From Clostridia bacterium (GTDB taxonomy: Bacteria > Bacillota > Clostridia > TANB77 > CAG-508): 36,870 bases of DNA. The notes under the pieces are model-generated. The model did not search any database. It was not told where the DNA came from and was given only the letters and a program-made list of their open reading frames with translations. The stretch's first letter is position 1; each line of letters opens with the position of its first letter. The stretch covers positions 1 to 36,870 of the forward strand of contig JAGBAJ010000063.1 of the NCBI GenBank assembly GCA_017939755.1, read 5' to 3'. This document shows positions 25,665 to 32,830 of the stretch, piece by piece. Made by a program: the position numbers and the translations under genes.

Positions 25665-27185
25665 ATGAAAAATAAAGATATAAAATTTGATGGAAGGCTA
25701 TTACTAGTAACAACTCTGTTAATATCAATATGTTCAATTATATATGAGCTAATAATAAGTAGTATTAGCTCATATTTGCAAGGCGATAGTGTACTACAAT
25801 TTTCAATTACAATAGGATTATATATGAGTGCAATGGGAGTTGGGTCATATATATCTAAATATATAAAAGACAATTTGTTTAATAAGTTTATTTTTATAGA
25901 AATGAGTGTTGGAATACTTGGTGGTTTTTCCAGCCTAATTCTATTTATTGTTAATATATATACGAATATATATACTTTAATAATGTATATATTAATAATA
26001 TTAATAGGGGTATTTGTAGGATTAGAAATTCCAATACTAACAAGAGTTATAGAAAGCAACGAAAGCAATGTTAGAAAAAATCTTGCAAATATTTTTACAT
26101 TTGATTATATGGGAGGATTGATTGGATCAATAGCTTTTCCTATACTACTATTTCCAAAACTAGGGTTTATAACAACATCCTTTTTGGTGGGTACAATAAA
26201 TATAGTTGTGGCATTACTTATAGTCTTAAAATATAAGGAATTTATTAAGAATTATAAAGTGGTACGAGTAGTTTCTGTGGCTATGCTAGGCATAATTCTA
26301 GTATTTTTATGCACAGGAAATATAATTACTAAAAAAATTGAAGGTGGATTATATAGAGATGATGTTATATTATCAGAGCAAACAGAATATCAAAAAATTG
26401 TTATGACCAAACATAAGGATGATTTAAGATTATTTTTGGATGGAAATTTACAATTTAGCTCTATGGATGAATACAGATATCACGAAGCACTAGTGCATGT
26501 TCCAATGATGTATGCTGAAAGACATAATAGAGTATTAATTTTAGGTGGAGGGGATGGACTAGCTGCAAGAGAAGTACTAAAATATGATGATGTAGAAGAA
26601 ATTGTACTTGTAGACATAGATAAAAAAATGACGGATTTATGCTCAAACAATAAGCAAATATCAGAGCTAAATAATGGGTCTTTAAAGAATAATAAACTAA
26701 AAATAATCAATGAAGATGGATACATGTATGTTAAGGAAAATCAAAATAAGTTTGATGTTATAATAATAGATTTTCCAGATCCAAATAATGAAAGTTTAAA
26801 CAAATTATATACTAATGTCTTTTATAATTATATTAAGGCAAATTTAACAGAAAATGGCGTAATGGTTTGTCAATCTACAAGCCCATACTACGCCAAAAAT
26901 TCATTTTGGTGCATAAATAAAACTATAAAAAGTCAATTTAATAATGTTATTCCATATCATCTGCAAGTACCTTCATTCGGAGATTGGGGATTTAATTTAG
27001 CCTTCAACGGAAACAATCAAATGAAAAATCTAACTATAGATACAAAATATTTAAACTCAAGCAATATAGCATCCTTATTTGTGTTTGGCAATGATGAAAT
27101 TGTATCACTAGATAGCGTAGAAGAAAATAGCATGTTCAAGCCAGCACTTATTGCATATTACAATAAAGAAGTACAAGACTGGTAA
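25665..27185 (+). CDS. Membrane-fused spermidine-synthase-like aminopropyltransferase
   Basis: 506 residues from ATG 25665. The first 215 or so form about seven transmembrane helices. The remainder is a polyamine aminopropyltransferase domain, the SpeE type that uses decarboxylated SAM. Motifs are LFLDGNLQFSSMDEYRYHE (substrate side), ILGGGDG (GGGDG 294-298), VDIDK (Asp317, Asp319) and DFPDP (369-373), where soluble enzymes often have DSTDP. The DxPDP form is typical of the membrane-fused subfamily, whose amine acceptor is not firmly known. The start follows the DUF350 stop by two bases and lacks a strong site, so coupling is likely; GTG 25650 is an alternative. With DUF350, DUF4178 and SpeD next door it is the likely catalytic core of the cluster. 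Confidence 0.88.
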   Translation: MKNKDIKFDGRLLLVTTLLISICSIIYELIISSISSYLQGDSVLQFSITIGLYMSAMGVGSYISKYIKDNLFNKFIFIEMSVGILGGFSSLILFIVNIYTNIYTLIMYILIILIGVFVGLEIPILTRVIESNESNVRKNLANIFTFDYMGGLIGSIAFPILLFPKLGFITTSFLVGTINIVVALLIVLKYKEFIKNYKVVRVVSVAMLGIILVFLCTGNIITKKIEGGLYRDDVILSEQTEYQKIVMTKHKDDLRLFLDGNLQFSSMDEYRYHEALVHVPMMYAERHNRVLILGGGDGLAAREVLKYDDVEEIVLVDIDKKMTDLCSNNKQISELNNGSLKNNKLKIINEDGYMYVKENQNKFDVIIIDFPDPNNESLNKLYTNVFYNYIKANLTENGVMVCQSTSPYYAKNSFWCINKTIKSQFNNVIPYHLQVPSFGDWGFNLAFNGNNQMKNLTIDTKYLNSSNIASLFVFGNDEIVSLDSVEENSMFKPALIAYYNKEVQDW

Positions 27186-27190
27186 TTTTA

Positions 27191-27245
27191 AATTAGGGAC
27201 GGGGTTCAATTTTAAATTTTTAAAATTAGGGACAGGGTTCAATTT
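27191..27245. repeat. Two tandem copies of the GGGACGGGGTTC intergenic element
   Basis: AATTAGGGACGGGGTTCAAT at 27191-27210 recurs at 27224-27243 with one change (GACAGGG), each followed by an A/T-rich TTAAATTTTT. The same core forms an inverted pair at 31448-31491. The element type is a REP-like repeat, common in gut Clostridia in my recollection. Confidence 0.7.
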
Positions 27246-27348
27246 AAATTTTTTAGATAATTAGTAGTAACTTAACAAGAAATAGAACTTGTAAATAGGG
27301 AATTTTAGCATATTGCAGTACATAGCTAAGAAAGGGTTGATTATAATT

Positions 27349-27642
27349 ATGAAAGCAGTAATGTATAATTATAACACATGGATAAAATATAGAGCTGAAG
27401 TGGAGCTTATAAAGGAATTTGAAGATATTCTAGTAAAAAGCGGATTTACAATAATAGACAAGATAGAGCATTATTTTACAAAGCAGGGTTATACTGGATT
27501 ATGGCTTTTAGCAGAAAGTCATTTTGCAATACATACTTTTCCCGAAGAAGATAAAATATACATAGAAATATCAAGCTGTGTAAAAGAGTATTATGACAAT
27601 TTTATTATGTTTTTAGAGACACTGCCAAAAAACAGCAATTGA
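27349..27642 (+). CDS. speD: SpeD-like pyruvoyl decarboxylase (S-adenosylmethionine decarboxylase family)
   Basis: 97 residues from ATG 27349. Family members cut themselves between Glu and Ser to make a pyruvoyl cofactor. Here the bond is Glu56-Ser57 in LAESHFAIHTFPEE, with His62 and Cys77 at exactly the +5 and +20 spacing of the catalytic His and Cys of the Thermotoga enzyme, so it should self-process. The expected product is decarboxylated SAM for the SpeE-like protein, but some SpeD homologues act on ornithine or arginine. It is short: about 20-30 residues are missing at the C-terminus compared with the roughly 120-130 usual. The last ten codons (FLETLPKNSN) lie within an intergenic repeat (27611-27637), suggesting the true end was replaced. 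An in-frame TTG at 27313 is a less likely start. Confidence 0.85.
   Translation: MKAVMYNYNTWIKYRAEVELIKEFEDILVKSGFTIIDKIEHYFTKQGYTGLWLLAESHFAIHTFPEEDKIYIEISSCVKEYYDNFIMFLETLPKNSN
27611..27637. repeat. TTAGGGACACTGC element, copy A (inside the 3' end of speD)
   Basis: TTTTAGAGACACTGC followed by CAAAAAACAGCA. It differs from copy C (30244-30269, opposite strand) by one substitution and one extra C. It forms the last codons of speD. Confidence 0.65.
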
Positions 27643-27663
27643 TTTATTAATTGACAAAAGTGC

Positions 27664-27690
27664 TTTTAGGGACACTGCAAATAAACATCA
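27664..27690. repeat. TTAGGGACACTGC element, copy B
   Basis: TTTTAGGGACACTGC followed by AAATAAACATCA, 53 bases after copy A in the same orientation. It is 25 bases before the penicillin-binding protein gene. Confidence 0.65.
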
Positions 27691-27714
27691 ATATAACAAT
27701 AATGGGAGGTAATA

Positions 27715-29751
27715 ATGAAAAAGAAAGTATTAATAGGTATAACTATAGCGGTAATTGCAATCTTATCGGGAGTATTTGTATTTCAATATATTCAAAATAA
27801 CAAAGAAAAACCAGAAACAGTTTTTACACAATATATGTCATACATTAATGATGAAAATTATTCAGAAATGTATAATTTACTAACAGAAGAATCAAAAAAA
27901 ACAATAAGTAAAGAGGATTTTATAAAAAGAAATAGCAATATTTATAAAGGCATAGAAGCATCAAATATAAAAATAGAGCTAAAAGAAATAAAACAATTAG
28001 ATAACCAAAATTCTAATATAACATATAAAACATCGATGGATACACTAGCAGGAAAATTAGAATTTGATAATAGTGTGGAGCTTATAAAAAATGATGGAAA
28101 ATATTATATAGATTGGTCATCTAACTTAATATACCCTAATTTAAATAATGCAGATAAAATAAAAGTAAATACACAACAAGCGAAAAGGGGAAATATATAT
28201 GATAGAAACGATAAAGTAATTGCATCAGAAGGGATAGTATCGTCTGTTGGTTTAGTTCCAGGAAAGATTAATTCAAATACTAAAGAAGCAGATATTAAAA
28301 AAATTGCAGAGCTTTTAGAAATATCAGAGGATTCAATAAATAAAGCTTTAAATGCATCATATGTTAAAGATGATACATTTGTAGCTTTAAAAAATGTTGC
28401 AAAAGATAACTCTGAATTAAAACAAAAACTATTACAAATAAAAGGAATAAAAATAACAGATGCAAAATCTAGAGTATATACATATGGAGAAGAGCTAGCA
28501 CATCTTGTCGGATATATACAAAATATCACAGCAGAAGAGCTAAAACAAAATGCTGGAAAAGGATATACTTCTACTAGCAAAATAGGAAAATCGGGATTAG
28601 AAAAAATATATGAAGATAGATTAAAAGGTACAAATGGAGCCGAAATATATATAACAGATAGTTCAAATAATAAAAAAGAAACAATAGCACAAGTATCAGA
28701 AAAGAATGGCGAAGATATAAAACTTACAATAGATGTAGATATTCAGAAACAAACATATGAGCAATTTAAAGATGATAGATCAGCCTCTGTTGTAATGAAT
28801 CCAAAGACAGGAGAAATTTTAGCATTAGTAAGTACTCCAACATATAACGCAAATGATTTCCTATTAGGTATGAGTACAAATAAGTGGAATGAATTGTCAA
28901 ATGATGAGTCAAAACCTTTATATAACAGATATTTAGCTACATGGGTACCAGGTTCATCATTCAAACCAGTAATTGGTGCTATAGGTGTTTCAACTAATAA
29001 AATAAATTCAGAAGAAGACTTTGGAACAAGTGGAACTAGCTGGCAAAAAGATTCAAGCTGGGGTGATCATTTTGTAACAACGCTTGCTACATATAGTAAA
29101 ACAGCCAATTTGCAAAATGCATTAATTTATTCTGACAATATTTATTTTGCAAAAGCAGCATTAAAAATAGGTTCAGAAACATTAAAAACTGAGCTTGAAA
29201 AAATAGGATTTAATAAATCAATAAATTTTGGGCAAGTGACAAATTCTTCACAATATGCAAATGGAAGTAGTTTTAGCTCTGAAGGAGCTTTAGCAGATAC
29301 TGGATATGGTCAAGCAGAGGTATTAGTAAATCCAATACATATTGCTTCAATATATTCAGCTTTTGTAAATGAAGGAAATATGATAATGCCATATATTGAA
29401 TATAAAGAGAACGTAAGCCCAGAATATTACATAGAAAATGCATTTACAAAAGAAGCAGCAGAAACAATTAAACAGGATTTAGTGCAAGTGGTAGAAGATG
29501 CAAATGGAACGGCTAACTCAGCAAAAATTTCTGGAATAAAATTAGCAGGAAAAACAGGAACAGCCGAAATAAAAAAATCTAAAGATGACACAGAAGGAAC
29601 AGAAATAGGCTGGTTCAATAGCTTTGTTGCAGATGAAAATAGTAAAAAGCAATTACTAGTTGTAAGCATGGTAGAAGATGTAAAAGCTAGAGGCGGAAGC
29701 CATTATTTATTACCAAAGGTGAAATCAATTTTTGAGAAGTTTGCAAAATAG
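27715..29751 (+). CDS. Class B penicillin-binding protein (transpeptidase) with MecA-type N-terminal domain
   Basis: 678 residues that cross-link peptidoglycan outside the membrane. A signal anchor lies at about 5-24. An NTF2-like MecA_N domain follows (about 32-145, from PETVFTQYMSYINDENYSEM), then the PBP dimerisation domain (from KRGNIYDRNDKVIASEG), then the transpeptidase. Active-site motifs are complete: Ser414 and Lys417 in GSSFKP, SDN at 473-475, and KTG at 613-615 in GKTGTAE. The plan matches the housekeeping PBP3/PBP2a type of Firmicutes, so it should not be read as an acquired resistance gene. GGGAGGT precedes the ATG. It lies between speD and metK, bracketed by inverted copies of the TTAGGGACACTGC repeat. 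Confidence 0.93.
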   Translation: MKKKVLIGITIAVIAILSGVFVFQYIQNNKEKPETVFTQYMSYINDENYSEMYNLLTEESKKTISKEDFIKRNSNIYKGIEASNIKIELKEIKQLDNQNSNITYKTSMDTLAGKLEFDNSVELIKNDGKYYIDWSSNLIYPNLNNADKIKVNTQQAKRGNIYDRNDKVIASEGIVSSVGLVPGKINSNTKEADIKKIAELLEISEDSINKALNASYVKDDTFVALKNVAKDNSELKQKLLQIKGIKITDAKSRVYTYGEELAHLVGYIQNITAEELKQNAGKGYTSTSKIGKSGLEKIYEDRLKGTNGAEIYITDSSNNKKETIAQVSEKNGEDIKLTIDVDIQKQTYEQFKDDRSASVVMNPKTGEILALVSTPTYNANDFLLGMSTNKWNELSNDESKPLYNRYLATWVPGSSFKPVIGAIGVSTNKINSEEDFGTSGTSWQKDSSWGDHFVTTLATYSKTANLQNALIYSDNIYFAKAALKIGSETLKTELEKIGFNKSINFGQVTNSSQYANGSSFSSEGALADTGYGQAEVLVNPIHIASIYSAFVNEGNMIMPYIEYKENVSPEYYIENAFTKEAAETIKQDLVQVVEDANGTANSAKISGIKLAGKTGTAEIKKSKDDTEGTEIGWFNSFVADENSKKQLLVVSMVEDVKARGGSHYLLPKVKSIFEKFAK

Positions 29752-29805
29752 AAATTACGTTTTTACTGCGTTATACACTTGTAAAAATTAAATTCTCTAA
29801 TTTGC

Positions 29806-29888
29806 TGGTCCCCACCTTAACTTCATATTATAAATTTACACGATATCCATAATCTTATATGAAATGAAATTAAGCTGTAAATTGTAAC
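29806..29888. repeat. Weak copy of the diverged intergenic repeat
   Basis: CACCTTAACTTCATATTATA resembles 8807-8826 (CACCTTAACTACACATTATA), and GCTGTAAATTGTAAC at the right end resembles GCTGTGAATCGTAAC at 33548-33562. The middle is not alignable by eye. Confidence 0.3.
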
Positions 29889-29928
29889 AACAATAAAAAT
29901 AGCTGAAAGAAAAAATATCATCAAGTTA

Positions 29929-29957
29929 TTGACAGTATAGATATATTTAATTATAAT
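29929..29957 (+). promoter_or_regulatory. Consensus sigma-A promoter for the metK leader
   Basis: TTGACA (29929-29934), 17 bases, TATAAT (29952-29957): a perfect match. Transcription would begin at about 29964, a few bases before the riboswitch. Confidence 0.93.
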
Positions 29958-29969
29958 AATACTAATATG

Positions 29970-30072
29970 TTATCAAGAGTGGACGAGAGATTCGGCTTTA
30001 TGACTCCACAGCAACCTGCAAGTTAAAGGTGCTAATACCGACAAAGCAAAGTGCTTTGGATGATGATTTTAT
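29970..30072 (+). promoter_or_regulatory. SAM-I (S-box) riboswitch controlling metK
   Basis: The aptamer signature is clear: TATCAAGAGTGGACGAG at the 5' side, then GACTCCACAGCAACCTGC, AAAGGTGCTAATACC, and GATGATGA closing helix P1. It lies right after a consensus promoter and before a terminator hairpin and metK. S-box RNAs bind S-adenosylmethionine and then stop transcription. metK, the SAM synthetase, is a classical S-box target. Confidence 0.93.
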
Positions 30073-30090
30073 AAAAAATTATAAAATTCG

Positions 30091-30117
30091 ACCTCTAGCA
30101 TTGTGCTAGAGGTTTTA
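30091..30117 (+). terminator. Riboswitch expression-platform terminator
   Basis: ACCTCTAGCA (30091-30100) pairs with TGCTAGAGGT (30104-30113) over a TTG loop. The T-run is short (GGTTTTAT). The adjoining A/T-rich segment can pair with the 3' side of P1 to form the antiterminator, though I did not fold it. Between it and metK the leader holds only the repeat at 30244 and the ribosome site. Confidence 0.7.
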
Positions 30118-30243
30118 TGATTCTAAGTACATTGGAAAAGTATCAAAAATATTTTCAGAATTATCTTATAAATATTTTGTATATATTAGTAGAATTTTAT
30201 AAAGAACATTGATTGATAACGTAAGCGGGGATATTTTATATGC

Positions 30244-30269
30244 TGCTGTTTTTTGCAGTGTCCCTAAAA
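30244..30269. repeat. TTAGGGACACTGC element, copy C (inverted), in the metK leader
   Basis: Read on the minus strand it is TTTTAGGGACACTGC followed by AAAAAACAGCA. It is inverted relative to copies A and B, so the block with the penicillin-binding protein and riboswitch lies between inverted repeats. Confidence 0.65.
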
Positions 30270-30297
30270 ACATATAGAACAGAAAGAAGGAATTATT

Positions 30298-31443
30298 ATG
30301 AGAAAATTATTTACATCAGAAAGCGTAACAGAAGGGCATCCAGACAAATTATGTGATTATATATCAGATAGTGTTTTGGATAGTTTTTTAGCAAAAGATA
30401 AAAATGCAAGAGTAGCATGCGAAACAGTTGCAGGAAAAGGAGAAATTATACTAACAGGAGAAATTAGTTCAACCGCAGAAGGCATTGATGTGGAGCAAAT
30501 TGTAAGAGATACCATTAAAGAAATTGGATATGATAATGCTGAAACTGACATTGATTATAGAACTTGTAAGGTTCATGTTAATTTAACAAAACAATCACCT
30601 GATATTGCTCTTGGAGTAGACAAGTCCTTAGAGCAAAAAGAGGGTGAAGATATTATATCTGAGGGTGCTGGAGACCAAGGATTAATGTTCGGTTTTGCTT
30701 GTAATGAAACAGAGAGCTACATGCCACTTCCAATATACCTAGCTCATAAGTTAGCTAGACGTTTAACAGAAGTTAGAAAGAGCGGAGAGCTAAGTTATTT
30801 AAGACCAGATGGAAAGGTTCAAGTAACAATAGAATATGAGGAGGAAAAACCTATAAGAATAGACACAATAGTTGTTTCAACACAACATAACAGTGATGTA
30901 GAGCTCGAAACTTTAAAAGCTGATATAATGGAACGTGTCATAGATAAAATAGTTCCAGTCGAATTGTTAGATAATAAGACGAAATACTACATAAATCCAA
31001 CAGGTAGATTCGTTATAGGAGGACCTTTAGGTGATAGCGGATTAACAGGTAGAAAAATTATTGTTGATACATATGGCGGATATGCAAGACATGGGGGAGG
31101 AGCTTTCTCTGGAAAAGATTCAACAAAAGTTGATAGATCAGCTGCATATATGGCGAGATTTCTGGCAAAAAATATTGTGGCTAATGGATACGCAAACAAA
31201 TGCGAAATACAACTATCATATGCAATAGGTGTTGCAAAACCAGTATCAATATATGTAGATACTTTTGGAACGGGAACAATAAGCGAAGATAAATTAGTTG
31301 AAAAAATTTATGAAAAATTTGACCTTACACCAAGAGGAATAATTAATTACTTACAGCTACAAAAACCAATTTTCAAAAAGACAACTAATTATGGACATTT
31401 TGGAAAGAAAGATTTACCATGGGAAAAAATAATTAAATTTTAA
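30298..31443 (+). CDS. metK: S-adenosylmethionine synthetase
   Basis: Makes S-adenosylmethionine from methionine and ATP in the cytoplasm. Family motifs are in order: [22 protein letters not shown] at the start (His in GHPDK), [30 protein letters not shown], and the Gly-rich [20 protein letters not shown]. The length of 381 is normal. AGAAAGAAGGAA precedes the ATG. It is regulated by the S-box riboswitch upstream. Its product is the precursor for the SpeD/SpeE-like proteins a few kilobases upstream, a sensible functional neighbour. Confidence 0.97.
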   Translation: MRKLFTSESVTEGHPDKLCDYISDSVLDSFLAKDKNARVACETVAGKGEIILTGEISSTAEGIDVEQIVRDTIKEIGYDNAETDIDYRTCKVHVNLTKQSPDIALGVDKSLEQKEGEDIISEGAGDQGLMFGFACNETESYMPLPIYLAHKLARRLTEVRKSGELSYLRPDGKVQVTIEYEEEKPIRIDTIVVSTQHNSDVELETLKADIMERVIDKIVPVELLDNKTKYYINPTGRFVIGGPLGDSGLTGRKIIVDTYGGYARHGGGAFSGKDSTKVDRSAAYMARFLAKNIVANGYANKCEIQLSYAIGVAKPVSIYVDTFGTGTISEDKLVEKIYEKFDLTPRGIINYLQLQKPIFKKTTNYGHFGKKDLPWEKIIKF

Positions 31444-31447
31444 AAGA

Positions 31448-31491
31448 GGGACGGGGTTCGATTTCAAAAATTTGAAATTGAACCCCGTCCC
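31448..31491. repeat. Inverted pair of GGGACGGGGTTC elements, acting as a bidirectional hairpin
   Basis: GGGACGGGGTTCGATTTCAA (31448-31467) pairs with 31472-31491 (TTGAAATTGAACCCCGTCCC) with one G-T wobble and a short A/T-rich loop. It lies between convergent metK and cotF, so it probably blocks read-through both ways. Confidence 0.8.
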
Positions 31492-31504
31492 CAATTTAAA
31501 AGAA

Positions 31505-31753
31505 TTAGTTATTTTGTGAGAATTTTTGTTTTACTTGATTTATTTTTTGCTGCTCTGCAGTTTCTGTTTGGTACCAGCCTCTTTCAGCCATTAAGTTATA
31601 TACTTTATTTTGCATATCTAAAGTTTTATTTAAAGCATCTTTAAATGCCATATGTGCTTCTGCTGTAGTAGATTCTATAGTTCCATGCATATATAGGTCA
31701 CATACACCTTTTAAATTTAGAAGCTCTTTTTCCATTAAATCTCTATCTTCCAT
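31505..31753 (-). CDS. CotF-like spore coat protein
   Basis: An 82-residue protein that starts MEDRDLMEKELLNLKGVCDL. It continues as a helical segment with STTAEAHMAFKDALNKTLDMQ and YNLMAERGWY, then a Gln/Lys-rich end. This matches the C-terminal part of CotF-family spore coat proteins, where the helical bundle with the MxxRGWY end is diagnostic. It would be made in the mother cell and added to the coat. AAAGGAC lies about ten bases before ATG 31753. A perfect GCCAAAT-TAAT-ATTTGGC palindrome (31780-31797) lies upstream and could be an operator. The smaller coat gene is 100 bases upstream in the same direction. Confidence 0.82.
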   Translation of the reverse strand: MEDRDLMEKELLNLKGVCDLYMHGTIESTTAEAHMAFKDALNKTLDMQNKVYNLMAERGWYQTETAEQQKINQVKQKFSQNN

Positions 31754-31856
31754 AGTTGTGTTCAGTCCTTTCTTATTGTGCCAAATTAATATTTGGCGTA
31801 AGATTAATTTTACTCATGCCAATTAAATTTTGACAAGGAGCAATTTTTTTATGCTC

Positions 31857-32030
31857 TTATAGTAAATTTAAAAATTTGTTCATTAAATCTGTATGAGTTG
31901 TTTCTAATTGTTTAACATAATTAGAAAGAGTTACATCAGATAGTTGTTTTGAAGTTAAGCATGAACATGTTTTCATAAATTTTTCATGTCCTAAAGCATC
32001 TTCAACATATAAAAGTTCTTTTGAAGTCAT
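31857..32030 (-). CDS. Small CotF-like coat-associated protein
   Basis: 57 residues starting MTSKELLYVEDALGHEKFMK, a block shared with small spore coat proteins of Clostridia and the CotF N-terminal half; then SNYVKQLETTHTDLMNKFLNLL, an amphipathic helix. A pair of cysteines sits in KTCSCL. I set the start at ATG 32030 with GGTGGTGAT before it; a GTG at 32042 would add four residues. Together with the next gene it looks like a CotF pair split over two short proteins. Confidence 0.8.
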   Translation of the reverse strand: MTSKELLYVEDALGHEKFMKTCSCLTSKQLSDVTLSNYVKQLETTHTDLMNKFLNLL

Positions 32031-32097
32031 ATTAATCACCACCTAAAAATAGTATTGACAATTTTAAAATAATTATTAATAAAATGAATTAAATATG

Positions 32098-32126
32098 TTG
32101 AAAAAAAAGTATGACATTGATATAAT
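32098..32126 (+). promoter_or_regulatory. Sigma-A promoter of tdk
   Basis: TTGAAA (32098-32103), 17 bases, TATAAT (32121-32126), 40 bases before the tdk start. Confidence 0.85.
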
Positions 32127-32165
32127 TCGACTTGGAAAAATTTCTGAAAAAACAAGGGGAAAAAA

Positions 32166-32690
32166 ATGGGCGACATTAATGTATATACTGGACCAATCAG
32201 ATGCGGAAAAAGCAACAAGATATTAGATGAGGCAAAACGACAAATGATAGCTGGAAAGAAAATTATAATATTTAAACCAGAAATAGATACCGAAGATTAT
32301 ATTACAGATAGAAATGGAAACAAAATTAAAACAGAGCGTATTTCGTGTATAGAAGATATAAAAAAGTATGAAGCGGATGTATATATTATAGATGAATTTC
32401 AATTTTTAAAAGGTGATATAAATTGCATAGAGCAAATGGCTGCAGAAGGAAAAAAGTTTTATATTGCAGGAATAAATCTTACATCAGAGCGCAAACCTTT
32501 TGGAATGATGGGAGATTTATTGTGTGTTTCTGATAATGTTCAAACGATGACATCTATTTGTGGCATTTGCAACAGAGATAATGCAATATTTAGTTATTAT
32601 AAATTCAATGATAAATGTTCAGATATAAGAATTGGTAAAACAGAGTACATACCTGTTTGTAGAGCTTGCTACAATGAATTAAAAAAATAA
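32166..32690 (+). CDS. tdk: Thymidine kinase, TK1-like, divergent
   Basis: Phosphorylates thymidine (or another deoxynucleoside) in nucleotide salvage. At 174 residues it has the TK1 plan: a P-loop GPIRCGKSNK (residues 9-18; usual form GPMFSGKS/T), IIFKPEIDTEDYITDRNG, the DEFQF stretch (usual DEAQF), AGINLTSERKPFG (usual AGLDxTFRxxPF), and a zinc lasso with CGIC and CRAC pairs. The active-site variants mean the substrate range may differ from standard thymidine kinases. GGGGAAAAAA before the ATG is a modest ribosome site. Confidence 0.85.
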   Translation: MGDINVYTGPIRCGKSNKILDEAKRQMIAGKKIIIFKPEIDTEDYITDRNGNKIKTERISCIEDIKKYEADVYIIDEFQFLKGDINCIEQMAAEGKKFYIAGINLTSERKPFGMMGDLLCVSDNVQTMTSICGICNRDNAIFSYYKFNDKCSDIRIGKTEYIPVCRACYNELKK

Positions 32691-32697
32691 TTATATA

Positions 32698-32733
32698 AAA
32701 ATAAAGAAAGTCAATTTCTTTATTTTTTTTTTT
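32698..32733 (+). terminator. Terminator after tdk
   Basis: AAAATAAAGAAA (32698-32709) pairs with TTTCTTTATTTT (32715-32726), and the T-run continues to 32733. A/T-rich but typical for this genome. Confidence 0.85.
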
Positions 32734-32743
32734 CTTAAATAAT

Positions 32744-32773
32744 TGTATAAAAAAATATTTCTTTGAGATACTA
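32744..32773 (+). promoter_or_regulatory. Sigma-G-like promoter of spoVT
   Basis: TGTATA (32744-32749), 17 bases, GATACTA (32767-32773), against the consensus TGMATA, 17-18, CATAMTA. It has the same geometry as the gerA promoter at 13403. spoVT is a known sigma-G gene in Bacillus subtilis. Confidence 0.6.
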
Positions 32774-32830
32774 AAATTGTAAATAAAAGCAATATAAAAC
32801 TGATATTTTATATAGAATAGGAGGATTTAG

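Noticed and set aside
28104..28580. Minus-strand 158-residue open frame inside the penicillin-binding protein gene
   Set aside because: Antisense to a clearly conserved gene; the Ser/Phe/Cys-rich product is typical of a reverse reading of Lys/Glu-rich coding DNA.
27715..29751. mecA-type acquired beta-lactam resistance gene
   Set aside because: The MecA_N plus transpeptidase plan is shared by housekeeping class B PBPs of Firmicutes. There are no mecR/mecI or recombinase genes nearby, so resistance cannot be claimed.
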